DNA from: Lachnospiraceae bacterium
GTDB taxonomy: Bacteria; Bacillota; Clostridia; Lachnospirales; Lachnospiraceae
Direction of reading: 5' to 3'
DNA: 38,320 bases
Assembly: GCA_022776445.1 (NCBI GenBank)
Contig: JALFHZ010000057.1
Coordinates: 1 to 38,320, forward strand
Part shown: positions 9,550 through 17,163 of the stretch, in pieces
Numbering within the stretch: the stretch's first letter is position 1
How the letters are laid out: every line of letters starts with the position of its first letter
Notes under the pieces: model-generated
Databases searched by the model: none
What the model was told of the DNA's origin: nothing
Seen by the model: the letters and a program-made list of their open reading frames with translations, nothing else
Made by a program: the position numbers and the translations under genes

Positions 9550-10308
9550 TTAGAACAAGCAATTTCCACCATCTTCGATCCAGGTCTGTCCCGTGCAATA
9601 AGAAGCTTCATCAGAGCCCAGGAACAATGCAACCGAAGTGGCCTCATCCGGTTCTCCAAAACGTCCGAGCGGAATATTCCGAAGAAACATTTCACAACGT
9701 TCCGGATTATGTCTGGTTCCTTCCGTAAGTCTGGTAGCATGTGTTCCAGGACCAAATGCACATACGCGGATTCCGTATTTTGCCATTTCCAGCGCTGCAA
9801 ACTTCGTTAACATTGTCACACCGCCTTTGCTTGCAGCATACGCACCGGTATTCGGAGAAACAATCTGTGATGCGACAGAACTTGTATTAACTACCACACC
9901 CTTAATCCCCTTATCTACCATGTGTCGTAAAACTGCCTGTGAAACAAAGAATGTACCATTCAGATTGATGTCGATCACTCGACGCCACTGCTCCTCTGTA
10001 CTGTCAAGGAACGACTGACGTCCAATAACTCCCGCAATATTAAAGAGAGCGTCAATATGCTCATAATGCTCAATCACAGCTGCAATTGCCGCATCTACAC
10101 TGGCTTTAGAAGAAACATCGCAGGAAACACAAAAAACTTTTTCCTCCTGTCCGGAAAATTCTTTTTCCATCGTTTCTTTTTCAAGATCCAGAGCTGCCAC
10201 GAAAGCTCCCTCTTCCACCAGCCGGTTCGCCAGGTTCAACCCCAGCCCATTTGCCGCACCGGTAACAACACAAACCTTTCCAATGTAACGATGATGCTCG
10301 TAATGCAT
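9550..10308 (-). CDS. Short-chain dehydrogenase/reductase (SDR), first gene of the operon
   Basis: 252 residues, classical SDR with TGAANGLG (NAD(P) binding), NIAG, catalytic Ser in NTSSVASQ and YAASK, ending in the usual IEDGG segment. The start at 10308 has AGGGGGA 8 bases upstream. It is the first gene after the sigma-54 promoter. Its shape is like 3-hydroxybutyrate or 3-hydroxyacyl-CoA dehydrogenases, so it may act on the imported hydroxy acid or the product of the MaoC-type enzyme; the substrate is inferred from context only. Confidence 0.88.
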   Translation of the reverse strand: MHYEHHRYIGKVCVVTGAANGLGLNLANRLVEEGAFVAALDLEKETMEKEFSGQEEKVFCVSCDVSSKASVDAAIAAVIEHYEHIDALFNIAGVIGRQSFLDSTEEQWRRVIDINLNGTFFVSQAVLRHMVDKGIKGVVVNTSSVASQIVSPNTGAYAASKGGVTMLTKFAALEMAKYGIRVCAFGPGTHATRLTEGTRHNPERCEMFLRNIPLGRFGEPDEATSVALFLGSDEASYCTGQTWIEDGGNCLF

Positions 10309-10366
10309 AAAATAATCCCCCTTCCTTTTTCAATCGTTCTGTTTTCTTTATGCTGTATATAATATA

Positions 10367-10383
10367 AGCAATACGCATGCCAA
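10367..10383 (-). promoter_or_regulatory. Sigma-54 (-24/-12) promoter of the acid-utilisation operon
   Basis: Read on the minus strand the site is TTGGCATGCGTATTGCT. It matches the consensus TGGCACG-N4-TTGC at every position except one (T for C), with GG and GC exactly 12 bases apart. It lies 59 bp upstream of the first SDR start, predicting transcription from about 10356. Two sigma-54-dependent activators are encoded immediately on the other side of the intergenic region, which supports the call. Confidence 0.9.
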
Positions 10384-10536
10384 GTTTTCATTTATAGCAT
10401 TAATTTTGACACTGTAAACTGCTAAAATCAATAATTTTGGGCTTAAAATCATACAACTCCTAATCAAAAACATAAAAATTTTCTAAATTTTTCCATTTGC
10501 AATGATTAACAATTAACAAACAATATTTTAATATTC

Positions 10537-10592
10537 TTGACTTTTTTCAACAACTGTACTAAATTTAGGATAGTAATTGACTTTTTTCAACA
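10537..10592. repeat. Pair of identical 16-bp repeats, candidate activator binding sites
   Basis: The 16-bp sequence TTGACTTTTTTCAACA occurs at 10537-10552 and again at 10577-10592, 40 bp apart (about four helical turns). Each copy contains the dyad TTGA-N6-TCAA. They lie about 155-225 bp upstream of the sigma-54 promoter, a normal distance for enhancer sites of a sigma-54 activator, and also inside the promoter region of the activator genes. TTGACT could instead serve as a -35 box (TTGACT-N17-TAAATT at the first copy). The enhancer role is inferred. The rest of 10384-10536 is AT-rich with no gene. Confidence 0.6.
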
Positions 10593-10618
10593 TTATTTTA
10601 CTTAAGGGGGAGAACCAT

Positions 10619-12022
10619 ATGCATCCGAAATCTCCGCACATCCGTATGCGAGATCTGGCACGAGTTTACGATTCGCTTGAATTCGGACTAATTATTACTA
10701 CCGGCAACGGAACTATTATCTGGGGAAATCGTTACTACAGCAAACTTGCCCAATTCGATATCCGCGATTACTTTGGCCGCAATGTTCGAGAAATATCACA
10801 GCACGAAGATGTCTCGCTTGCAACAGAAACCCTGATTATTGACACCGTCCTGAAAACAAAGCAGCAGCAAACCGAAATTGTTCGCTACCGAACAAAAGAC
10901 TATACTCTGACGACAGCGACTCCTATTCTGAATGAACAAAATGAAATTGATTTCATTATCTATTCCATTACCAACTACAACGAACTAATGCGCCTTCAGG
11001 AAAAAGTATCCCAGTCCACAATGCGGGTATTAGCTCTGAAGACACATCTGAAAAATATTCAAATTGATCAACATATTGGCAATGATATTATTATTGCAGA
11101 TACTAAAATGTACAACATTTATGGAAAGGCGCTGCGTCTTGCCACCACATCGGTATCTGTCATGCTGACAGGAGAATCCGGAACCGGTAAAGATGTTCTG
11201 GCAAAATTTATTCATCAAAGCAGTCTGCGCAAAGATGAAAACTTTATTCATGTCAATATGGCTACAATACCGAAAGCATTATTTGAGTCAGAACTATTCG
11301 GATATGAACCCGGTGCTTTTACCGGAGCTGCCAGACATGGCAAGATCGGTCTGATCCAGTTAGCTGATAAGGGAACACTTTTTTTGGATGAAATTGGTGA
11401 ACTTCCGCTGGATATTCAGGCGAAGCTCTTACAGGTCATTCAGAATAAAGAAGTTCGTTCTATTGGTGCACTGGAAACCACACCTGTGGATTTCCGCATT
11501 ATCTGCGCCACAAACCGTGACTTACAGCAAATGGTTAAAAACCATGAATTCCGACTTGACCTCTACTACCGACTGAACACAGTAGAACTGATGATTCCTC
11601 CCCTGCGCGAACGACATGATGATATTCCTTTGCTCGCCACTCATTTTCTGAATCACTATAATAAAGTAAACAATACAAAAAAATTTTTCTCAAGTGACGT
11701 GCTTCGCCTGTTTTATAAATACCCATGGCCCGGAAATGTACGTGAACTGCAGCATGTTATTGAAAGTCTTGTAGTACTTTGCCCCACGCAGACAATTACA
11801 GCCGATCAGCTGCCAGATGAATTTCAGATCTTAGAATTTGCAGACCCCATCTCTTCGCCTGCCCGATTTGATGAGCTGACATTAAAACAATCCCTGGAAC
11901 TGCTGGAATCTCATTTGATTAAAAAGGCACTCGAAAGCACTGCTTCTGCCGCTCAGGCAGCAAAAGAACTTGGAATCGATGCATCAACCTTGTCGAAAAA
12001 GAGGAAACACTATGGATTATAA
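10619..12022 (+). CDS. Sigma-54-dependent transcriptional activator with PAS-like sensor domain
   Basis: 467 residues. Residues about 12-120 look like a PAS domain (EFGLIITTGNGTIIWGN), followed by a short coiled linker. The AAA+ domain has Walker A GESGTGKD (185-192), an intact GAFTGA sigma-54 contact loop (232-237), Walker B LFLDEIGEL and the arginine region FRLDLYYRLN. The C-terminal Fis-type helix-turn-helix is AAQAAKELGIDASTLSKKRK. AGGGGGAG precedes the ATG at 10619; the open frame to 10577 runs into the upstream repeat and is not used. It is divergent from the operon it most likely activates, with the PAS domain presumably sensing the imported acid or its CoA ester. Confidence 0.93.
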   Translation: MHPKSPHIRMRDLARVYDSLEFGLIITTGNGTIIWGNRYYSKLAQFDIRDYFGRNVREISQHEDVSLATETLIIDTVLKTKQQQTEIVRYRTKDYTLTTATPILNEQNEIDFIIYSITNYNELMRLQEKVSQSTMRVLALKTHLKNIQIDQHIGNDIIIADTKMYNIYGKALRLATTSVSVMLTGESGTGKDVLAKFIHQSSLRKDENFIHVNMATIPKALFESELFGYEPGAFTGAARHGKIGLIQLADKGTLFLDEIGELPLDIQAKLLQVIQNKEVRSIGALETTPVDFRIICATNRDLQQMVKNHEFRLDLYYRLNTVELMIPPLRERHDDIPLLATHFLNHYNKVNNTKKFFSSDVLRLFYKYPWPGNVRELQHVIESLVVLCPTQTITADQLPDEFQILEFADPISSPARFDELTLKQSLELLESHLIKKALESTASAAQAAKELGIDASTLSKKRKHYGL

Positions 12023-13016
12023 ACAGGAATTCCAGCAAGAGGATCTCGTTCTGCACGCTCCCTCTATGATTCAGATCTATCAAAAAGCAAAGATGCTCGC
12101 TAATAAACATGCTTCTGTTCTCATATACGGAGAAACCGGTGTAGGAAAAAACCATCTGGCAAAATACATTCAACAAAGCGGTACCCTAGCTCAGGCTCCC
12201 TTTGTCCCGATTCACTGTAATGCTATTCCTTCCGAATTGTTTGCTTCAGAGCTATTTGGATACTCTCCCAACGCATTTACGGGAGCTGCTGCCAAAGGTA
12301 AGACCGGTCTGTTGGAAGCTGCCAATCATGGTACAGTTTTATTTGATGAAATCGATGAGCTATCATCAGAAAATCAGACATTACTGCTTCACTTTTTACA
12401 GAATAAAACCATCACTCCTCTCGGCTCTCTGAAAAGTCGAACAATCAATGCGCGAGTTATCTGCATTTCTGGTCGAGATCTGCGTAAAATGGTCAATGAA
12501 GGTAGCTTCCGCCTTGATTTATATTATCGCATCTGCGTTGCAAACATCTGTATTCCTCCGCTGCGTGAACGTCGGGAAGAAATTCCTGATTTTATCAACT
12601 ATTACATTCGAAAATATGCAGCTGAATATAACTGTAATCATGAAAATCTCATCATTCCGACCGATAAAATGGAAGCGTTATCTCAATTGGATTGGCTTGG
12701 AAACATTCGCGAGATCATAAATTTTGCACAGCAGATCTGCCTTACAGAAGATATTGCCCAAACTATTGATACTTACACCCAGCGGCAAAACTCGCTTTCA
12801 CAAAAAAATATGGGACTAATTAATGAGAGCAGTTACCCACCTTTGACAATAAAAACACTGAAAGACGCGGTACAAGATTTTGAACGCGGCTATATAACCG
12901 CTATCATTTCAGAATCAGAAAATCTTCACATCGCTGCTAAACGACTGGGAATCAGTTTCAGTACACTTTGCAGAAAAAAATCAGAACTGGGAATCAAACA
13001 AAAATGTCAGCATTAA
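12012..13016 (+). CDS. Sensorless sigma-54 activator-like AAA+ protein, second of a tandem pair
   Basis: 334 residues: almost no N-terminal domain, then AAA+ with Walker A GETGVGKN (40-47), Walker B TVLFDEIDEL, the arginine region FRLDLYYRIC and a Fis-type helix-turn-helix near the end (AAKRLGISFSTLCRKK). The sigma-54 contact loop reads NAFTGA (87-92) rather than GAFTGA. The start at 12012 has GAGGAAACACT upstream and overlaps the end of the first activator by 11 bp in another frame, implying coupled translation. It looks like a diverged paralogue of its neighbour and could form mixed hexamers, as HrpR/HrpS do; that is inference. Confidence 0.88.
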   Translation: MDYKQEFQQEDLVLHAPSMIQIYQKAKMLANKHASVLIYGETGVGKNHLAKYIQQSGTLAQAPFVPIHCNAIPSELFASELFGYSPNAFTGAAAKGKTGLLEAANHGTVLFDEIDELSSENQTLLLHFLQNKTITPLGSLKSRTINARVICISGRDLRKMVNEGSFRLDLYYRICVANICIPPLRERREEIPDFINYYIRKYAAEYNCNHENLIIPTDKMEALSQLDWLGNIREIINFAQQICLTEDIAQTIDTYTQRQNSLSQKNMGLINESSYPPLTIKTLKDAVQDFERGYITAIISESENLHIAAKRLGISFSTLCRKKSELGIKQKCQH

Positions 13017-13042
13017 AATCAGATGATGAAAGTAGAGTAAGT

Positions 13043-13056
13043 TGTTAATATTAACA
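13043..13056. repeat. Perfect 14-bp palindrome between activator pair and cstA promoter
   Basis: TGTTAATATTAACA is a perfect palindrome lying 27 bp after the second activator and about 44 bp before the cstA -35 box. It could be an operator for cstA or part of a weak hairpin terminator, since it is followed by an AT-rich stretch. It resembles a Rex site but the half-sites are 2 bp too close. Confidence 0.35.
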
Positions 13057-13099
13057 GATTTTTAAAAAAAATGCGCAAAAATTCCAACAACTTTTTCGA

Positions 13100-13127
13100 T
13101 TGACATTTTTAATAAAAAGACTATAAT
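13100..13127 (+). promoter_or_regulatory. Sigma-70 type promoter of the cstA T-box leader
   Basis: TTGACA at 13100-13105 and TATAAT at 13122-13127, both perfect consensus, with a 16-bp spacer. Transcription should begin near 13134, a few bases before the T-box stem I at 13149. Confidence 0.85.
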
Positions 13128-13148
13128 TCGTTTTATAAAAAGCGTTGA

Positions 13149-13434
13149 ACAGGACACGATTTCTTTTCCACTGCGTTTTCAGAGAGCTGCCGTATGGTGT
13201 GAGGCCGCATCGCAAAAAGGAAATTATCCCCTGTGAGCTGATCGAGCGAACCACGTTCCGTTGTTCCAGTAACCCGATCCGGATTCCTACCGTTACAGAG
13301 GAGCATATTTACCGGTTTTCTCTTTCAGCAGACCGGAGATATGACCAAGTGACCGAATATTGTATTCGGTAATAAGAAGTGGTACCGCGGGAGCTTATGC
13401 CCTCGTCTTCTTTTCAGGAAGACGGGGGCTTTTT
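13149..13434 (+). ncRNA. T-box riboswitch leader (specifier probably ATC, isoleucine)
   Basis: Stem I base ACAGG (13149-13153) pairs with CCTGT (13230-13234). Above it TTTCC pairs with GGAAA (13219-13223), and TGCG (13172-13175) with CGCA (13211-13214). The AGAGAG and GGTGTGAGG segments typical of the distal stem are present. The specifier loop on the 3' side is TTATCC, and by analogy with glyQS the codon one base before the basal helix is ATC (13226-13228). Stem III is CCGAATA/TATTCGG (13353-13369). The T-box GTGGTACCGCG is at 13379-13389, and the terminator follows at 13399-13434. Uncharged tRNA would pair with TGGT and let transcription continue into cstA. Confidence 0.9.
13399..13434 (+). 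terminator. Rho-independent terminator of the T-box leader
   Basis: Twelve base pairs (GCCCTCGTCTTC with GAAGACGGGGGC, one G-T wobble), loop TTTTCAG, then TTTTT. It is mutually exclusive with the antiterminator that uses the T-box sequence just upstream. Confidence 0.92.
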
Positions 13435-13547
13435 GTTTTGCAACGCAGCGCATATTGCGGATCATTTCTGAAACACAGCTCAGATATCCCCCACAAAATC
13501 CCTGTTATCTTATCTGAGCTGAAACATAAGAATGGAGGTATCGATCT

Positions 13548-15275
13548 ATGAACACTCTTGTTATTGTAGTAATCGCAGCATGCTGTTTAGTTGCAGGCTA
13601 CATGCTCTACGGCCGCTGGCTGGCCCGCAAATGGGGCATCAATCCCCTTGCCAAAACACCTGCTGTCACCAAAAATGATGGTGAAGACTATGTACCTACA
13701 GACGGATGGGTCGTATTTGCCCATCAATTCTCATCCATCGCAGGTGCAGGTCCCGTAACCGGCGCCATCCAGGCAGCCGTATTCGGATGGGTTCCCGTTT
13801 TCCTCTGGATTATCCTGGGCGGCATTTTCTTTGGTGCCGTAACGGATTTCGGCGCCCTGTACGCCAGTGTAAAAAATGAAGGCAAATCCATGGGGCTTCT
13901 GATTGAGCAGTATATCGGCAAAACCGGCAAAAAGCTGTTCCTTCTGTTCTGCTGGCTGTTTACGCTGATTGTCATCGCAGCCTTTGCGGACATGGTTGCC
14001 GGTACATTCAATGCCTATGCCGTCAAAGACGGAGCGGTCGTATTATCGGATGCAGCCGTTGTCAATGGCGCCGCCGGAAGCATTTCCCTTCTGTTTATTG
14101 CTTTCGCTGTCGTATTTGGGCTGATCCAGAAAAAAGCGCAGTTCACCGGATGGAAGGAAGTCGCTCTGGGACTTGCCTGCACAATTGCCGCTTTTGTAAT
14201 CGGCATGAACTGCCCGCTCGTTACCACCAAGGCCAACTGGTCTCTCATGGTATTTGCCTATATTTTCCTGGCTGCCGTGCTGCCTATGTGGCTTCTGATG
14301 CAGCCGAGAGACTTCATGACCACCTTTATGTTTGCAGGAATGATTATCGGCGCGGTTGTCGGACTGGTTGTCGCACATCCAAACATGAACCTTCCGGCTT
14401 ATACCGGTTTCCACAATGAGAAATCCGGAGACCTGTTCCCAATCCTGTTTGTTACCGTAGCCTGCGGTGCTGTATCCGGTTTCCATAGTCTGGTTTCCTC
14501 CGGCACCTCATCCAAAACCATTTCCAACGAAAAGGATATGACGAAGGTTGGTTTCGGTGCCATGCTTCTGGAAAGCCTTCTGGCAGTTCTGGCTCTGTGC
14601 GTAGCAGGTGCTGCCGCTTCCGCAGACGGAACCGCTGCAGCCGGCACCCCATTCAGTATTTTCTCCTCCGGTGTTGCAGGATTCCTTGAGATGTTCGGCA
14701 TCCCGGTATATGCTGCACAGTGCTTCATGACCATGTGCGTATCCGCTCTGGCTTTGACCAGCCTGGACTCCGTGGCACGTATCGGCCGCATGTCCTTCCA
14801 GGAACTGTTCAGCACCGACGATATGACACATGCGGAGACATGGAGAAAAGTACTCTGCAACAAATATTTCGCAACTGTTATTACCCTGGCCTGCGGCTAC
14901 GTTCTGACCCAGATCGGCTACTCCAACATCTGGCCGCTGTTCGGCAGTGCCAACCAGCTGTTAAGCGCTCTGGTTCTGATCACACTCTGCGTATTCCTGA
15001 GAGTAACCGGTCGTGAAAACCGCACCCTTCTGGTTCCGCTGGCAATTATGCTGTGCGTAACCTTCACGGCTCTGATCGAACGTTCCATCGCTCTAGTAAA
15101 AGCCTGCCATGCCGGAACTGCCGTATTTATGGTAGAAGGACTGCAGTTAATCATCGCTGCTCTGCTGATGATACTGGGACTTATTATTGTCGTACACTCC
15201 GGACAGATTCTCTTCTCCAGAAATGCGGAGAACGGAAAAGCAGCAGACAATCATATAAAGACATCACATTGCTGA
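13548..15275 (+). CDS. cstA: Carbon starvation protein CstA family transporter
   Basis: 575 residues, polytopic membrane protein with many predicted spans. The N-terminus has the CstA signature VFAHQFSSIAGAGPVTG, followed by PRDFMTTFMF and the SGFHSLVSSGTSSKTI segment, all in the family order. CstA proteins import peptides or pyruvate in other bacteria. GGAGGT precedes the ATG at 13548. Expression is controlled by the T-box leader upstream, so uptake should rise when a particular tRNA (probably isoleucine) is uncharged, which favours a peptide or amino-acid role here. A terminator follows at 15303. Confidence 0.93.
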   Translation: MNTLVIVVIAACCLVAGYMLYGRWLARKWGINPLAKTPAVTKNDGEDYVPTDGWVVFAHQFSSIAGAGPVTGAIQAAVFGWVPVFLWIILGGIFFGAVTDFGALYASVKNEGKSMGLLIEQYIGKTGKKLFLLFCWLFTLIVIAAFADMVAGTFNAYAVKDGAVVLSDAAVVNGAAGSISLLFIAFAVVFGLIQKKAQFTGWKEVALGLACTIAAFVIGMNCPLVTTKANWSLMVFAYIFLAAVLPMWLLMQPRDFMTTFMFAGMIIGAVVGLVVAHPNMNLPAYTGFHNEKSGDLFPILFVTVACGAVSGFHSLVSSGTSSKTISNEKDMTKVGFGAMLLESLLAVLALCVAGAAASADGTAAAGTPFSIFSSGVAGFLEMFGIPVYAAQCFMTMCVSALALTSLDSVARIGRMSFQELFSTDDMTHAETWRKVLCNKYFATVITLACGYVLTQIGYSNIWPLFGSANQLLSALVLITLCVFLRVTGRENRTLLVPLAIMLCVTFTALIERSIALVKACHAGTAVFMVEGLQLIIAALLMILGLIIVVHSGQILFSRNAENGKAADNHIKTSHC

Positions 15276-15302
15276 TTGATCCGGCATGGATGTGTCCTGG
15301 CG

Positions 15303-15337
15303 GGAGAACTCAAACATTGCTTGAGTTCTCCTATTTT
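15303..15337 (+). terminator. Terminator after cstA
   Basis: Perfect 11-bp stem GGAGAACTCAA/TTGAGTTCTCC with loop ACATTGC, followed by TATTTTCATT. It lies 27 bp after the cstA stop codon. The remaining 15338-15545 holds no recognised gene. Confidence 0.85.
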
Positions 15338-15545
15338 CATTGGATTTGTAAGAACGTTTGATTCCGATGGCGGAAGATGTCGCAGAACTTTGCCGTGGAT
15401 CTCTCTCCCCGTTTTTCCAAACATTATTCTGCCCTTTTGAAAGGATTTTTATTGTCTGAATCCGGCTTTATGAAGCTGCCGTACAGTAGATCAACTGGAT
15501 GCTGTTGCCGCGGTTGAACCCGTGTATCCCCCGGAAGCCTGAACA

Positions 15546-16748
15546 TTACATCATAAGCACCTTCACGGCATCCCCCGGCTTGAGAGGCCCATTTCCAGCC
15601 GGAATATCAATCAGACAGTTACTGTGACACACCGTACTGAGTGTGCCATTTTTACTCAAACCATCGGTTACCGCTGCTTTCCCATTGTCATACCTGGCAC
15701 GAACAAATCGCCTTGCCTTTGTAATCTTGTTAAATTCATTCTCCATAATGGCGTCACACCACGTAAGTTCCATTCTCTTATCGCCCGCCAGCCTGCTGAT
15801 GGCAGGCTTTACAAACAGCTCCGCAGTGACCACGACACCAAATGGATTTCCTGACAATGACACAACAGGCGTATCTTCATAAATGCCCGCGAGCGTCGGC
15901 ATGCCCGGCTTAATGCTTACCCGCCAAAATATTCTCTCGGCACCGAGAATCTCATAGACGTCATGCATGATATCCTTCTTGCCCACAGATACTCCGCCGG
16001 TTGTCACAATAAGATCCGACTTTTTTGCATATTCACGAATCAATGCCGCCGCATTTTCCGGATCATCGCCACTGTTTCCTGCATACATGATCTCTGCTCC
16101 CCATTTCAAAAGATTCATCTGCATAAGGGGCAGATTGGAATCATAAATGGCACCCGGTCTTAAGGCTTCTCCGGGCTTTAACAGTTCATCCCCCGTTGAC
16201 AGGATAACTACACGTGGTCTTCTCAAAACCTTCACAAAAGACTGCCCGATACTGGCAATGACACCAATACAGGCAGGAGTCAGAATATCTCCCGTTCTCA
16301 AAAGTACGGTATCTTTCTTAAAATCCTCACCCTGTTCGCAAATATTTTGACCTGCTGAAAGAGCCTTGTAGATTTCTACCTCTTCTTCCCCATAATCAGT
16401 ATCTTCCTGCAAAACCACACAATCCGCTCCCGGCGGAATGGGTGCTCCGGTCATGATCCTGATGGCTGTTCCGGGTTCCACCCGAGCATCCACCTGATAG
16501 CCCGCCATCTCCTCTGCAATCACCTTGAGCCTGACAGGATGCTCCTTGTCCGCTTCTTTTATATCTGCGCTTCTCAAAGCATATCCATCAAGAGGTGACC
16601 GTGGAAATGGCGGCTGATCAAAGGGTGCTGTCACATCCTGTGCAAGCACTTTCCCTCCTGCTTCGAGAATGGATACCGTCTCCGTATCCTCAATTTTTTT
16701 AATTTTGTTAAGTAAAAGCTCCAGTGCTTCTTCATATGCCAACTTCAT
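15546..16748 (-). CDS. moeA: Molybdopterin molybdenumtransferase
   Basis: 400 residues with the MoeA domain order: N-terminal PFDQPPFPRSPLDGYALRS, RIMTGAPIPPGADCVV, the central MoaB/Mog-like domain with STGDELL and VTTGGVSVGKKD, SLSGNPFG, and the C-terminal domain. It inserts molybdate (or tungstate) into adenylated molybdopterin. The start at 16748 has GGAG 8 bases upstream; the longer frame to 16811 is not preferred. A structured leader at about 16872-16950 suggests cofactor feedback control. No molybdoenzyme gene is visible in the window. Confidence 0.95.
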   Translation of the reverse strand: MKLAYEEALELLLNKIKKIEDTETVSILEAGGKVLAQDVTAPFDQPPFPRSPLDGYALRSADIKEADKEHPVRLKVIAEEMAGYQVDARVEPGTAIRIMTGAPIPPGADCVVLQEDTDYGEEEVEIYKALSAGQNICEQGEDFKKDTVLLRTGDILTPACIGVIASIGQSFVKVLRRPRVVILSTGDELLKPGEALRPGAIYDSNLPLMQMNLLKWGAEIMYAGNSGDDPENAAALIREYAKKSDLIVTTGGVSVGKKDIMHDVYEILGAERIFWRVSIKPGMPTLAGIYEDTPVVSLSGNPFGVVVTAELFVKPAISRLAGDKRMELTWCDAIMENEFNKITKARRFVRARYDNGKAAVTDGLSKNGTLSTVCHSNCLIDIPAGNGPLKPGDAVKVLMM

Positions 16749-16871
16749 TTTTCTGTCTCCAAACAACAAAAATAGCATCCTTTTGTCATAAAAATAGAAT
16801 TTTCCTATCACAAAAAGACGCCAATGCGAATTACATTAACTGTAAAATTATCAGATGCTTCTTTTCAATAA

Positions 16872-16950
16872 GGAAGGCTGTGCCGTTTCCAACACCACCC
16901 CGGCCAGAGTCCCATAGCATATGCCTTAGGCACCCAGGCTCGAAGTTCTA
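16872..16950 (-). ncRNA. Structured moeA leader, candidate molybdenum-cofactor riboswitch
   Basis: On the minus strand, a six-pair hairpin GTGTTG-GAAA-CGGCAC (16896-16881) carries a GAAA tetraloop. About 17 nt upstream the exact 11-nt tetraloop-receptor sequences CCTAAG (16931-16926) and TATGG (16917-16913) flank GCATATGC. GGCC-rich helices surround both. A tetraloop docking into its receptor implies a compact folded RNA. Its position upstream of moeA makes the Moco (or tungsten cofactor) RNA class the first candidate; I could not align it to the class from memory, so the class is inferred. No clear terminator was found between it and moeA. Confidence 0.6.
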
Positions 16951-16972
16951 ATTCAGTATTCATTTTTTTATA

Positions 16973-17003
16973 TTATATACGAAATATACTCATTTTGTAT
17001 ATG
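16973..17003 (-). promoter_or_regulatory. moeA promoter with overlapping ATATAC/GTATAT dyad
   Basis: On the minus strand TATAAT (16978-16973) follows TATACA (17002-16997) with an 18-bp spacer. The dyad ATATAC-N7-GTATAT (16985-17003) covers the -35 box and could be an operator. An additional 8-bp hairpin, GCACATTT/AAATGTGC (17004-17024), lies just upstream. The stretch 17025-17163 contains no gene that I can support. Confidence 0.5.
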
Positions 17004-17163
17004 CACATTTAAAAAAAATGTGCCATCATCCATTACGTACACAGTCACACCAAAAGCACGTTTCACAAAATACCGGATTCATGGGCAAAGAAATGGGCAG
17101 TTCCTTTAGAAAATTCAGCCATATTATGTAAATCCCTGCTGCTTCGTAAATTCACATAATTTC

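Noticed and set aside
13043-13056. Rex (redox) operator at TGTTAATATTAACA
   Set aside because: The Rex consensus TTGTTAANNNNTTAACAA needs half-sites two bases further apart, so only a generic palindrome is reported.
14150-14486. Several overlapping frames on both strands inside cstA
   Set aside because: They are out-of-frame products of a GC-richer membrane protein gene and lack ribosome binding sites.
15434-15452. CCTTTTGAAAGG followed by TTTTT as a second terminator in the cstA-moeA gap
   Set aside because: The stem is only 5 bp with a 2-base loop; the strong terminator at 15303-15337 already ends cstA.
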